A stretch of DNA of 9,645 bases from CAZTLE01 sp964614415 (GTDB lineage Bacteria > Bacteroidota > Bacteroidia > Flavobacteriales > Flavobacteriaceae). The notes under the pieces were generated by a model. That model searched no databases, was not told where the DNA came from, and worked only from the letters and a program-made list of their open reading frames with translations. Location of the stretch: contig CAZTLE010000157.1 of the NCBI GenBank assembly GCA_964614415.1, forward strand, positions 1-9,645, given 5' to 3'. Every line of letters starts with the position of its first letter. Position 1 is the stretch's first letter. Below are positions 1 to 5,613 of this stretch, in pieces. The position numbers and the translations under genes are program-made.

Positions 1-401
1 TTCCGAACATGCCCCAAATGCAAGGGTTTGTTGGTATTGGGTGAAGAAGATTCCACCATGATGGCATCAGTACCCGGCTCTTTCGTGCCGTACTCACTGA
101 AATCAGGAACATTTCTGAAGAAGTTCAAATAATAAGCGTCACTCAGTACCAGGTTGAGGAAGCCCTTAACAACATTGAATTTTGATACTTCTTCGACATT
201 CTCTACCAGGTGATTTCCAATAGCTTCGCCAATCACAGCGGGGTTTCCTTTGACCACACGAAGCATTGGAAATACCACAACCGTTATATCTCCTTCGAAC
301 TCCTTGCGTGTAGCCTGGAACTCAACAGATTCTAATGTTGCATCAAACAGGGAAGCGACGGCTTCCTTGATTTTCTCAGTAAGTATTTCCTGTAAATTCA
401 T
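1..401 (-). CDS. argS: Arginyl-tRNA synthetase, N-terminal part (cut by window edge)
   Basis: Charges tRNA-Arg with arginine in the cytoplasm (class I aminoacyl-tRNA synthetase). The ATG at 399-401 opens a frame beginning MNLQEILTEKIKEAV that stays open for 133 codons to the window edge, so the C-terminal three quarters of a normal ArgS (about 580-600 residues) are missing. Residues 1-90 fit the ArgS-specific N-terminal tRNA-binding domain (FEGDITVVVFPMLR near 35-48). Residues 117-133 carry the class I signature: ESSSPNTNKPLHLGHVR, with HLGH at 128-131 as the HIGH motif. The frame has no alternative start giving a better N-terminus. It lies downstream of the CtlX/68-residue gene pair, with 104 bases between that contain its own promoter-like box, so it may be transcribed both alone and by read-through. 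The identification is firm from the signature motif. Confidence 0.95.
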   Translation of the reverse strand, partial: MNLQEILTEKIKEAVASLFDATLESVEFQATRKEFEGDITVVVFPMLRVVKGNPAVIGEAIGNHLVENVEEVSKFNVVKGFLNLVLSDAYYLNFFRNVPDFSEYGTKEPGTDAIMVESSSPNTNKPLHLGHVR

Positions 402-452
402 GATCAAAGTGATAACAAAGAACACCTTCGCAAAGGCTTCGGTGATCGCGGG

Positions 453-460
453 CAAAGATA
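453..460 (-). promoter_or_regulatory. Putative -7 box for argS
   Basis: Read on the minus strand this is TATCTTTG, a perfect match to the Bacteroidota -7 consensus TAnnTTTG, 51 bases before the argS ATG. I see no clear -33 TTG at the usual spacing, so only the -7 half is supported. It is the only good match in the 104-base gap between argS and the upstream 68-residue gene. Confidence 0.45.
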
Positions 461-505
461 CAAGAATTTTGAGGTTGAAGTTGTGAAGAAAGTAAGCAAT
501 TAATC

Positions 506-712
506 TTAGCGACGGGACTTGGCCAACCAACCGGCCAATATGGCCAGAACGCCAATTCCCATCATCCCCATTGCCTGATTCTCATAACCCTTAACGGAAA
601 ACCACGGTTCTCCATTAATGATAACCGGCCCGTCAATAATGAACCTGCTGTAGATTCCCAGACCTAGCAGGCCCAGTCCGCCAACGATCAATATGAGACG
701 AAGTATTTTCAT
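506..712 (-). CDS. Small two-helix membrane protein, 68 residues
   Basis: Function unknown. The product begins MKILRLILIVGGLGLLGLGI, a glycine/leucine-rich hydrophobic segment (about residues 3-22). A polar loop follows (about 23-47, containing DGPVIINGEPWFSVKGYE), then a second hydrophobic segment (about 48-65, MGMMGIGVLAILAGWLA), and it ends in the basic tail KSRR. This predicts an inner membrane hairpin with both ends probably cytoplasmic. Its ATG follows the ctlX stop codon directly (TAA then ATG, no spacer), which strongly suggests co-transcription and translational coupling with ctlX. No catalytic motif is visible. The length, frame and coupling support a real gene. A role in assisting or anchoring the citrulline hydrolase is only a guess from position, since generic small membrane proteins are often carried along in operons. 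Confidence 0.75.
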   Translation of the reverse strand: MKILRLILIVGGLGLLGLGIYSRFIIDGPVIINGEPWFSVKGYENQAMGMMGIGVLAILAGWLAKSRR

Positions 713-1645
713 TTATTTTTTTGGCAAGAAAACCTCGGCCATCATGCATCGGGCGCTTCCGCCGCCACAAGTTTCAATGATCTCAAGCTCGCTGCTAAGG
801 ATGGTAGAATCTGCCTCAATAGCATCGATCTGATCCTGCCGAAGGCTGCGGTGCGCAGCAGCACTCATTACCATGAATTTCTCACCCGATTTGTTCCGTA
901 CCTGAAGCATATTTCCGGCAAACTGATGCATTTGAGCCTCGGTAATATCTATGATCGTCTTACCGCTTTCCTTAATATGAGCTATCAGGTTCCTGCGTTC
1001 CTTTTTGTCATCAATCGAAGACAGGCAAACCACAGCTATATTTTCTCCCAGACACATCATCACATTCGTATGGTAAATGGCCTTGCGTTCACCATCAACC
1101 GTTTGATTGGCGGTAAAGATAACCGGAGTACACTCAAAATCCTCACAGAACTCAATAACCAGGTCTTCATGGGCCCTGTCGGACAAAGCGCAATACACGA
1201 TTTTGTTCACACGATCCAGTAACAGGCTCCCGGTCCCTTCCAGGAACAGACCTTCATCTTCGGCGGATGAGTAGTCTATAATATTCTCGATATGAAATCC
1301 GTGGTCTTCGAGGGTGGTAATTACGTCTTCGCGCCTTTCCCTCCTTCGATTTTCTGCAAACATGGGATACAGTACAACGTCGCCGGCACGGTGAAAGCTC
1401 ACCCAGTTGTTCGGAAATACGGCATCAGGAGTATCGTTGGCTTTTACATCGTCAATGACAATGACTTCTATTCCCACACTGCGTAACTTGTCTACGAAGC
1501 CATCGAATTCTTCCTGTGCCCTCGCATTAATGGTATCATTAGAGATATCCAGATTTTTCTGAAAGAAATTATTAACCGCTGTCAACTCATTGGCCCTAAA
1601 TGACATAGGCCTAATCATTAGAATGGTATCTGTTATCTGTCGCAT
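713..1645 (-). CDS. ctlX: CtlX-type citrulline hydrolase (arginine deiminase-related)
   Basis: Member of the guanidine-modifying (ADI/DDAH/amidinotransferase) superfamily, best matching the CtlX/citrullinase branch, whose characterised relatives (Francisella citrulline ureidase) hydrolyse citrulline to ornithine, ammonia and CO2. The 310 residues show the expected order. There is a substrate-loop motif FPNNW at 77-81, an EGTGS segment with the likely catalytic acid E136, YHTNV with the catalytic-type H192, and near the C-terminus CGGGSARC with the likely nucleophile C300. The start MRQITDTILMIRP fits the family N-terminus, and there is no signal peptide, so it should be cytoplasmic. A promoter-like box lies 20 bases upstream, and the 68-residue membrane gene follows with no gap. 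The assignment to the superfamily is firm. Citrulline as substrate is inferred from the family. Confidence 0.88.
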   Translation of the reverse strand: MRQITDTILMIRPMSFRANELTAVNNFFQKNLDISNDTINARAQEEFDGFVDKLRSVGIEVIVIDDVKANDTPDAVFPNNWVSFHRAGDVVLYPMFAENRRRERREDVITTLEDHGFHIENIIDYSSAEDEGLFLEGTGSLLLDRVNKIVYCALSDRAHEDLVIEFCEDFECTPVIFTANQTVDGERKAIYHTNVMMCLGENIAVVCLSSIDDKKERRNLIAHIKESGKTIIDITEAQMHQFAGNMLQVRNKSGEKFMVMSAAAHRSLRQDQIDAIEADSTILSSELEIIETCGGGSARCMMAEVFLPKK

Positions 1646-1665
1646 CTATTACAAATTGAAGTTCT

Positions 1666-1673
1666 CAAAAGTA
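1666..1673 (-). promoter_or_regulatory. Putative -7 box for ctlX
   Basis: The minus strand reads TACTTTTG, a perfect TAnnTTTG match, 20 bases before the ctlX ATG, which implies a short leader. No convincing -33 TTG is seen. The box directly follows the inverted repeat that closes the upstream barrel gene, which argues for independent transcription of ctlX. Confidence 0.45.
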
Positions 1674-1676
1674 CAT

Positions 1677-1725
1677 AAAAGACCTTCTATTTGGTTCAGT
1701 AAAAAGCACATTTTACAGGTCTTTT
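1677..1725 (-). terminator. Composite inverted repeat at the 3' end of the barrel gene, possible terminator
   Basis: Outer arms AAAAGACCT (1677-1685) and AGGTCTTTT (1717-1725) are exact reverse complements. Inside them a second pair, GTAAAA (1699-1704) and TTTTAC (1711-1716), forms a smaller hairpin, leaving a one-sided 13-base bulge. The structure overlaps the last codons and stop of the barrel gene. As a minus-strand terminator the T-run after the stem is short, and the longer T-run (1722-1728) lies on the plus strand. It may therefore work poorly, act in both directions, or be an RNA processing/stability element. The repeat is seen directly; its role is uncertain. Confidence 0.4.
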
Positions 1726-2528
1726 TTTGGAATGCGATATACCCACCCCAGGTGATACGATGGCCCCTGGAACGCGTTGCGTCCCGCCACCAAATAGGAA
1801 GGCGCAAAAAAGATCCCGCTTGCCGGTGTAAATGGGATGTAAACCGTACCTCCTATTTTGTGGTAGCTCACACCGAACTCTCTAAAATTCTGAGGCCTCG
1901 GAGTGCCCAGATAATCGATTCCTCCAAAGGAATGTTGCAAATCATACCAAAAATCAAAGTACAGCTTCGCGGTGGCCCTCCCTATTTTGAGAACCAGTGG
2001 GAAACTATTTGGGGTCTCGGCCAGTTTAAATGAAAAACCGCTATTAAGTGTTCCAAACCATCCCGAGTCCCGGGTGTAATGTGCTATTAGCCTGGTATCA
2101 ATGATCTTGGCCTGTTGCCCCAGGTCGTTAAGCCCTCCCAACCTGTAATCGGTAAGATTAAACGAGAATCCGCCTCCAGCGGACAGTTCAAAATTTCCCC
2201 TGGTAAACGAAGTTCTTAGCAGTCGGTATTTCACTCCGATCTGCATATCCTGAAAATCACTTTGCTTATTGCTGATAAGAAATGGTATTGACACCTGCAT
2301 ATCGAGGTCTTCAAGAATCCCGTAGGAAGCAAATGCACTAAAACTGTAAAGGTTTCTCCCGAAGTCGGTTCGGGTAGTTCCGGCAAAGTAGTTCTTGGTG
2401 TCTTCAAACCCGAAGCCAACCACTGTTACAAGGTTTCCCTTTCCCTGATAAAATCCGTCCAGACTTCCCTGACTGTATGCCATAGAAGAAAGTAACAGGC
2501 TCAAAAGGATCAATCGGATGGAGGTCAT
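1713..2528 (-). CDS. Outer membrane beta-barrel protein, function unknown
   Basis: The 271-residue product starts with a clear Sec signal peptide (MTSIRLILLSLLLSSMAYSQ, cleavage likely after S19). The rest is a run of short amphipathic strands rich in Gly, Tyr, Phe and Asn, for example YSFSAFASYGILEDLDMQVS (61-80), QIGVKYRLL (96-104), FELSAGGGFSFNL (113-125) and FGTLNSGFSFKL (158-169). The last strand is aromatic (YHLGWVYRI). The pattern of a strand, then a YGI-E-DLD turn and an IPFL strand, recalls the phenol-degradation MetA-like/transporter barrels, but I cannot assign a substrate. It is probably a 12-strand-size porin-like or assembly-associated barrel in the outer membrane. It is divergent from the acetyltransferase gene across 73 bases and upstream of ctlX in the same direction. 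There is no lipobox Cys. Confidence 0.8.
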   Translation of the reverse strand: MTSIRLILLSLLLSSMAYSQGSLDGFYQGKGNLVTVVGFGFEDTKNYFAGTTRTDFGRNLYSFSAFASYGILEDLDMQVSIPFLISNKQSDFQDMQIGVKYRLLRTSFTRGNFELSAGGGFSFNLTDYRLGGLNDLGQQAKIIDTRLIAHYTRDSGWFGTLNSGFSFKLAETPNSFPLVLKIGRATAKLYFDFWYDLQHSFGGIDYLGTPRPQNFREFGVSYHKIGGTVYIPFTPASGIFFAPSYLVAGRNAFQGPSYHLGWVYRIPKKDL

Positions 2529-2564
2529 AGTTGTATTGTGGTGTTTTTGACGTGGATGACTCTC

Positions 2565-2592
2565 GAAAATTACAGTATTTTAGACAATCAAA
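2565..2592 (-). promoter_or_regulatory. Putative promoter for the barrel gene (TTTG-N16-TAATTTTC)
   Basis: On the minus strand TTTG (2592-2589) is followed after 16 bases by TAATTTTC (2572-2565), a near match to the Bacteroidota -33 TTG / -7 TAnnTTTG pair. It lies 36 bases before the barrel-gene ATG. Both halves being present makes this the best two-part promoter candidate in the window, though the spacing is at the short end. Confidence 0.4.
2576..2583 (+). promoter_or_regulatory. Putative -7 box for the acetyltransferase gene
   Basis: TATTTTAG on the plus strand matches TAnnTTTG at all but one defined position and ends 18 bases before the acetyltransferase ATG. The nearest upstream TTG (2547-2549) is 26 bases away, longer than usual, so this is a weak call. 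It sits inside the spacer of the divergent barrel-gene promoter. Confidence 0.3.
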
Positions 2593-2601
2593 TGTTAACC
2601 T

Positions 2602-3159
2602 ATGACCGAAAAAGAGAAGATGCTGGCCGGAGAAATGTACGACCCCTATGATCCAGAGTTGGTCCGGGAGCGGTATCAGGCACGACTGTTGTTTCAAGAG
2701 ATCAACGCACTGGAGGAATCCAAAAAACCGGAAAGAGATCAGCTTTTCCTTACGCTCTTCGGCGCTGCCGGGAAAAACACATATGTGGAACCTCCCTTCT
2801 ACTGTGACTATGGCTATAACATCTTTGTGGGGGATAACTTCTTTATGAATTACGACTGCTGTATCCTGGACGTCATGCCCGTCAGGATAGGCCATTCCGT
2901 AATGATAGGTCCGGCCGTGCAGATCTATACGGCCACACACCCGCTGGAAGCCAAAGCCCGAAACTCGGGACTGGAATACGCCAAGCCTATATCCATAGGG
3001 AACGAGGTTTGGATAGGTGGAGGCGCTGTCATCTGCCCGGGAGTTACTATTGGAAACGGAGTAGTTGTGGGAGCAGGTGCCGTGGTCACTAAAGACGTCC
3101 CCGACAATGTCTTTGTAGGCGGAAACCCTGCAAAGATCATCAGGGAAATCGACAATTAG
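2602..3159 (+). CDS. Maltose/galactoside-type O-acetyltransferase (left-handed beta-helix)
   Basis: Transfers an acetyl group from acetyl-CoA to a hydroxyl of a sugar or related acceptor in the cytoplasm; the natural acceptor is unknown. Residues 1-57 are the maltose acetyltransferase N-terminal helical domain (MTEKEKMLAGEMYDPYDPEL, then RYQARLLFQEIN). Residues 60-180 are hexapeptide repeats folding as a left-handed beta-helix, such as VRIGHSVMIGPAVQI, ISIGNEVWIGGGAVI and VTIGNGVVVGAGAVV. The family catalytic His is in YTATHPL (H113), and N84 lies in the conserved FMNYDCC stretch. The ending GNPAKIIREI is typical. The length of 185 residues equals that of Maa/LacA relatives. It is the only plus-strand gene here, and its stop overlaps that of the convergent hydrolase. 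Firm at family level; not distinguishable between maa, lacA and nodL types. Confidence 0.92.
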   Translation: MTEKEKMLAGEMYDPYDPELVRERYQARLLFQEINALEESKKPERDQLFLTLFGAAGKNTYVEPPFYCDYGYNIFVGDNFFMNYDCCILDVMPVRIGHSVMIGPAVQIYTATHPLEAKARNSGLEYAKPISIGNEVWIGGGAVICPGVTIGNGVVVGAGAVVTKDVPDNVFVGGNPAKIIREIDN

Positions 3160-4070
3160 TCTCTAATTAGGGGCATTGTACTGCAGCGAAGTAAGCCCTC
3201 TTGTTTAGCAATCTCGGCATAGGGCACTTCTTCCACTGTGAATCCCTTAGATCGGAGCCATTCGTTAAGTCGTGTAAAATTCCGTTCGGAAATAATTACT
3301 TCAGGAGAAATAGAGAATACGTTGGAACACATGTCGTACATCTCATCTTTGGAAATGTGAAAACAATTTTCCTTTCCGAAGAGATTCACCAACCATTCGT
3401 ATTCGGACTCTTCCAGAAAACCTTCTTTATGAATAATGGCCTTATCCGTTCCAATGGGCTGAAAGCAGCAATCGAGATGCAGGGCATTATCGCGCGCCAC
3501 TGTGTTCGACTTCCTCAGATTAAAGGATTTCACCTTTCTGTTTGGAAATAACTTAGTAAGATGTTCGACGGCCTCGACATTGGTGCGGGCCGTGATCAAA
3601 TCCGGATAATCGTCGCCGCGATATGTTCCCACAAATAGGTACTCGCCCCATGGCATTACGTCTCCTCCCTCCACATGGGCTTCTTCGGGAAGCTTAACTA
3701 CCTTGGCAGGGTCTATTTGATCAATGATATATTGAATGGCTTCAATTTCCTGTTCGCGATCGGGCAGTATGTTGGATTTGATGAGTACATCATCCACCAC
3801 GAAGGCAATGTCCCTCGCGAAGATCTGATTGCAGTCCTTGATTTCCACGGGTCGATACACTTTCACATCGTGTTTTTCAAAAACGGAAGCAACTGCTTCC
3901 ATTTCCCGGACCATATCCTCTTGTTTTGGATAGGTTCCCGCTTTAATGTGCTCAGCCGACTTGGGATCGTAAGCGTCTTCTAACTTGGGAGTGGGGCCAT
4001 TGCTGGATGCGGTTCCGAGGACAACGGCCCTGAGGCGCGAAGTCTCATCGGGTACATGAAGTTGAATCAT
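3156..4070 (-). CDS. DDAH/arginine deiminase-family hydrolase
   Basis: Second guanidine-modifying superfamily enzyme in the window (304 residues). Motifs in order: FARD at 84-87 (the F-x-R-D substrate motif of DDAH and ADI), HVEGGD at 132-137 with catalytic-type E134, ALHLDCCF with the likely catalytic H198, and LLRCSTMPL with the likely nucleophile C296. Expected chemistry is hydrolysis of arginine or N-methylated arginine to citrulline plus ammonia or methylamine. An amidinotransferase role is also possible, since the family shares the Cys-His-acid site. There is no signal peptide. The ATG at 4068-4070 comes only 4 bases after a perfect -7 box, suggesting a leaderless or nearly leaderless mRNA. 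Its TAA overlaps the TAG of the convergent acetyltransferase. It follows gltA but is separated from it by a terminator. Confidence 0.88.
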   Translation of the reverse strand: MIQLHVPDETSRLRAVVLGTASSNGPTPKLEDAYDPKSAEHIKAGTYPKQEDMVREMEAVASVFEKHDVKVYRPVEIKDCNQIFARDIAFVVDDVLIKSNILPDREQEIEAIQYIIDQIDPAKVVKLPEEAHVEGGDVMPWGEYLFVGTYRGDDYPDLITARTNVEAVEHLTKLFPNRKVKSFNLRKSNTVARDNALHLDCCFQPIGTDKAIIHKEGFLEESEYEWLVNLFGKENCFHISKDEMYDMCSNVFSISPEVIISERNFTRLNEWLRSKGFTVEEVPYAEIAKQEGLLRCSTMPLIRD

Positions 4071-4074
4071 ATCA

Positions 4075-4082
4075 CAAATATA
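4075..4082 (-). promoter_or_regulatory. Putative -7 box for the DDAH-like gene
   Basis: The minus strand reads TATATTTG, a perfect TAnnTTTG match, starting at the last T of the gltA terminator T-run and ending 4 bases before the ATG. A start site at the usual distance would fall at or next to the ATG. Any -33 element would lie inside the terminator stem-loop, where no TTG is visible. Confidence 0.5.
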
Positions 4083-4115
4083 AAAAAAGCATCCCGCTGA
4101 GAAAGGGGATGCTTT
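4082..4115 (-). terminator. Intrinsic terminator of gltA
   Basis: AAAGCATCCC (4086-4095) pairs exactly with GGGATGCTTT (4106-4115) around a 10-base loop. On the minus strand the stem is followed by a seven-T run (4088-4082, partly within the stem). It begins about 20 bases after the gltA stop codon, a classic factor-independent terminator. The stem core is GC-rich, which makes the call solid. Confidence 0.88.
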
Positions 4116-4135
4116 GTATTATTACTGTGAAAATC

Positions 4136-5422
4136 CTACCGCTCGCCTATGGTCTTAAAGGGTCGGTAGTTCTCGCCGATGTATACTTGTCTGGGTCGTC
4201 CGATTGGTTCTTTTCGAAGACGCATTTCTCGCCATTGTGCAATCCAGCCCGGCAATCTTCCAAGCGCGAACATTGGGGTAAACATTTCTACAGGAATTCC
4301 CATGGCTCTATAGATGATTCCAGAGTAAAAGTCCACGTTCGGATATAGTTTTCTGTCCACGAAGTACTGATCTTCCAACGCCTCTTTCTCCAGGCCTTTG
4401 GCAATCTCCAGAACCGGATCATCCACGCCCAGGTCGGACAATACATCATCGGCAGCAGATTTAATGATTCTAGCACGCGGATCAAAATTCTTATACACCC
4501 GGTGTCCAAAGCCCATCAGTCGGAAAGGATCGCTTTTGTCCTTGGCTTTTGCCATGTATTTCTTAGTATCGCCACCATCTTCTTTAATGGATTCCAGCAT
4601 TTCGATCACTGCCTGGTTGGCTCCCCCGTGAAGAGGACCCCACAGCGCATTGATACCCGCTGAGAGCGAGGCGAAAAGTCCGGCATGCGATGAGCCCACT
4701 ATTCGCACCGTAGAGGTGGAACAGTTTTGCTCGTGATCGGCATGCAGAATTAGCAGCTTATCCAACGCATCGACGATAATTTTGTTGGAGTTATATTCTC
4801 CATGGGGTTTCTTGAACATCATCTTCAGGAAGTTGTCCACATACCCAAGGCTGTCGTCTCCATAGTCCAAAGGAAGCCCAACACGCTTTCTATAAGCCCA
4901 AGCTGTTAGTACCGGAAACTTAGCCAGTATTCGTACGATGGCATTGTACATATCATCTTCGCTGTCTACATTGACAGAAGACGGATTAAAAGCAATTAGA
5001 GCAGAGGTCAAAGACGACAACACGCCCATTGGATGGGCAGATTTTGGAAATCCGTCCAATATTTTCTTAACATCCTCATCCACATGAGACTTGGCCTTTA
5101 TATCTGCATGAAATTTTTCCAGCTGTTCCTGGGAAGGCAGTTCCCCGAAAATAAGAAGGTAAGCTACTTCGAGGAAATCGGCTTTTTCCGCCAGGTCTTC
5201 AATGGCATATCCCCTGTAACGGAGAATTCCTTCTTCTCCGTTGAGGAAGGTAATCGCACTTTCGCACGAACCTGTATTCTTATAACCGGGGTCGATGGTC
5301 GTAACACCACCTGTTGCTCCTCGTAAAGATTTTATATCGATAGCCAATTCATTTTCTGTTCCCTCTATGACCGGGAATTCATATGTTGTACCATCAATTT
5401 CGAGAGTTGCTGTTTTTGACAT
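4136..5422 (-). CDS. gltA: Citrate synthase (type II, hexameric-type length)
   Basis: Condenses oxaloacetate and acetyl-CoA to citrate, the first TCA cycle step, in the cytoplasm. The 428 residues match the length of Gram-negative GltA. The catalytic triad is visible: H265 in GPLHGGANQ, H307 in GFGHRVYKNFDPRA, and D364 in NVDFYSGIIYRAMG. The N-terminal small beta domain (MSKTATLEIDGTTYEFPVIE) is the part seen in allosterically regulated type II enzymes. Other family blocks are LHADHEQNCSTSTVR (227-240) and the C-terminal RLPGWIAQW and RPRQVYIG. It follows eno in the same direction but lies behind the eno terminator, so it probably has its own promoter in the upstream region. Start chosen because MSKTATLEID matches relatives; upstream no in-frame extension fits. 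Firm call. Confidence 0.98.
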   Translation of the reverse strand: MSKTATLEIDGTTYEFPVIEGTENELAIDIKSLRGATGGVTTIDPGYKNTGSCESAITFLNGEEGILRYRGYAIEDLAEKADFLEVAYLLIFGELPSQEQLEKFHADIKAKSHVDEDVKKILDGFPKSAHPMGVLSSLTSALIAFNPSSVNVDSEDDMYNAIVRILAKFPVLTAWAYRKRVGLPLDYGDDSLGYVDNFLKMMFKKPHGEYNSNKIIVDALDKLLILHADHEQNCSTSTVRIVGSSHAGLFASLSAGINALWGPLHGGANQAVIEMLESIKEDGGDTKKYMAKAKDKSDPFRLMGFGHRVYKNFDPRARIIKSAADDVLSDLGVDDPVLEIAKGLEKEALEDQYFVDRKLYPNVDFYSGIIYRAMGIPVEMFTPMFALGRLPGWIAQWREMRLRKEPIGRPRQVYIGENYRPFKTIGER

Positions 5423-5449
5423 AAAGATGATTTGATTTTACGTATCCCC

Positions 5450-5463
5450 CTGATGGTCATCAG
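5450..5463. repeat. Short inverted repeat in the gltA leader
   Basis: CTGATG-GT-CATCAG is a 6-base inverted repeat with a 2-base centre, ending 27 bases before the gltA ATG. It is symmetrical enough to be a dimeric regulator operator. A 2-base loop is too tight for a good RNA hairpin. Short palindromes of this length also occur by chance. Confidence 0.35.
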
Positions 5464-5482
5464 TAGTGCCGAATACGGAATG

Positions 5483-5490
5483 CTAATTTA
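5483..5490 (-). promoter_or_regulatory. Alternative -7 box for gltA
   Basis: The minus strand reads TAAATTAG, one mismatch to TAnnTTTG, 60 bases before the gltA ATG. An AT-rich GTTAAAAAAA stretch lies upstream at about the -33 distance (about 22 bases), but there is no clean TTG. It competes with the box at 5556-5563 as the gltA promoter. If it is used, the inverted repeat at 5450-5463 would sit in the transcribed leader. Confidence 0.25.
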
Positions 5491-5555
5491 CGAAATCTTG
5501 GACGATTTTTTTAACATTTGCTGACACCCTTTGGGTTAAAAAAACCTTAAATCCC

Positions 5556-5563
5556 TAAAGATA
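5556..5563 (-). promoter_or_regulatory. Putative -7 box for gltA, just after the eno terminator
   Basis: The minus strand reads TATCTTTA, one mismatch to TAnnTTTG, 6 bases past the T-run of the eno terminator. Use of this site would give gltA a leader of roughly 125 bases. No -33 TTG is visible, because the upstream sequence is the terminator itself. Confidence 0.3.
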
Positions 5564-5569
5564 GTGCAT

Positions 5570-5597
5570 AAAAAAACCCTGCTGTTGCAGGGTTTTT
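5570..5597 (-). terminator. Intrinsic terminator of carA-eno
   Basis: AAAAACCCTGC (5572-5582) pairs exactly with GCAGGGTTTTT (5587-5597) around the tetraloop TGTT. On the minus strand the stem runs into seven Ts (5576-5570). It starts 16 bases after the eno stop. It is symmetrical enough to work on the plus strand too. A strong call. Confidence 0.9.
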
Positions 5598-5613
5598 ATT
5601 TTCCAAACGGAGA

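Noticed and set aside
422..444. Partial symmetry (CACC...GGTG with CCTT...AAGG) in the argS leader
   Set aside because: Only short 4-base matches that cannot form one continuous stem; likely chance.
250..486. 78-codon plus-strand open frame at the argS start
   Set aside because: Antisense to the argS N-terminal domain and its promoter region; no features of its own.
1590..2033. 147-codon plus-strand open frame spanning ctlX start and the barrel gene
   Set aside because: It runs antisense through two supported genes and has no family resemblance.
2404..2940. 178-codon open frame on the minus strand across the acetyltransferase gene
   Set aside because: It is antisense to a clear acetyltransferase and barrel gene, with no recognisable domain; composition fits a frame shadow.
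5527..5538. Possible hairpin ACCCTTTGGGT downstream of the eno terminator
   Set aside because: Four-base stem with a three-base loop, followed by A-run on the plus strand and not by a T-run on the minus strand; too weak for a terminator.
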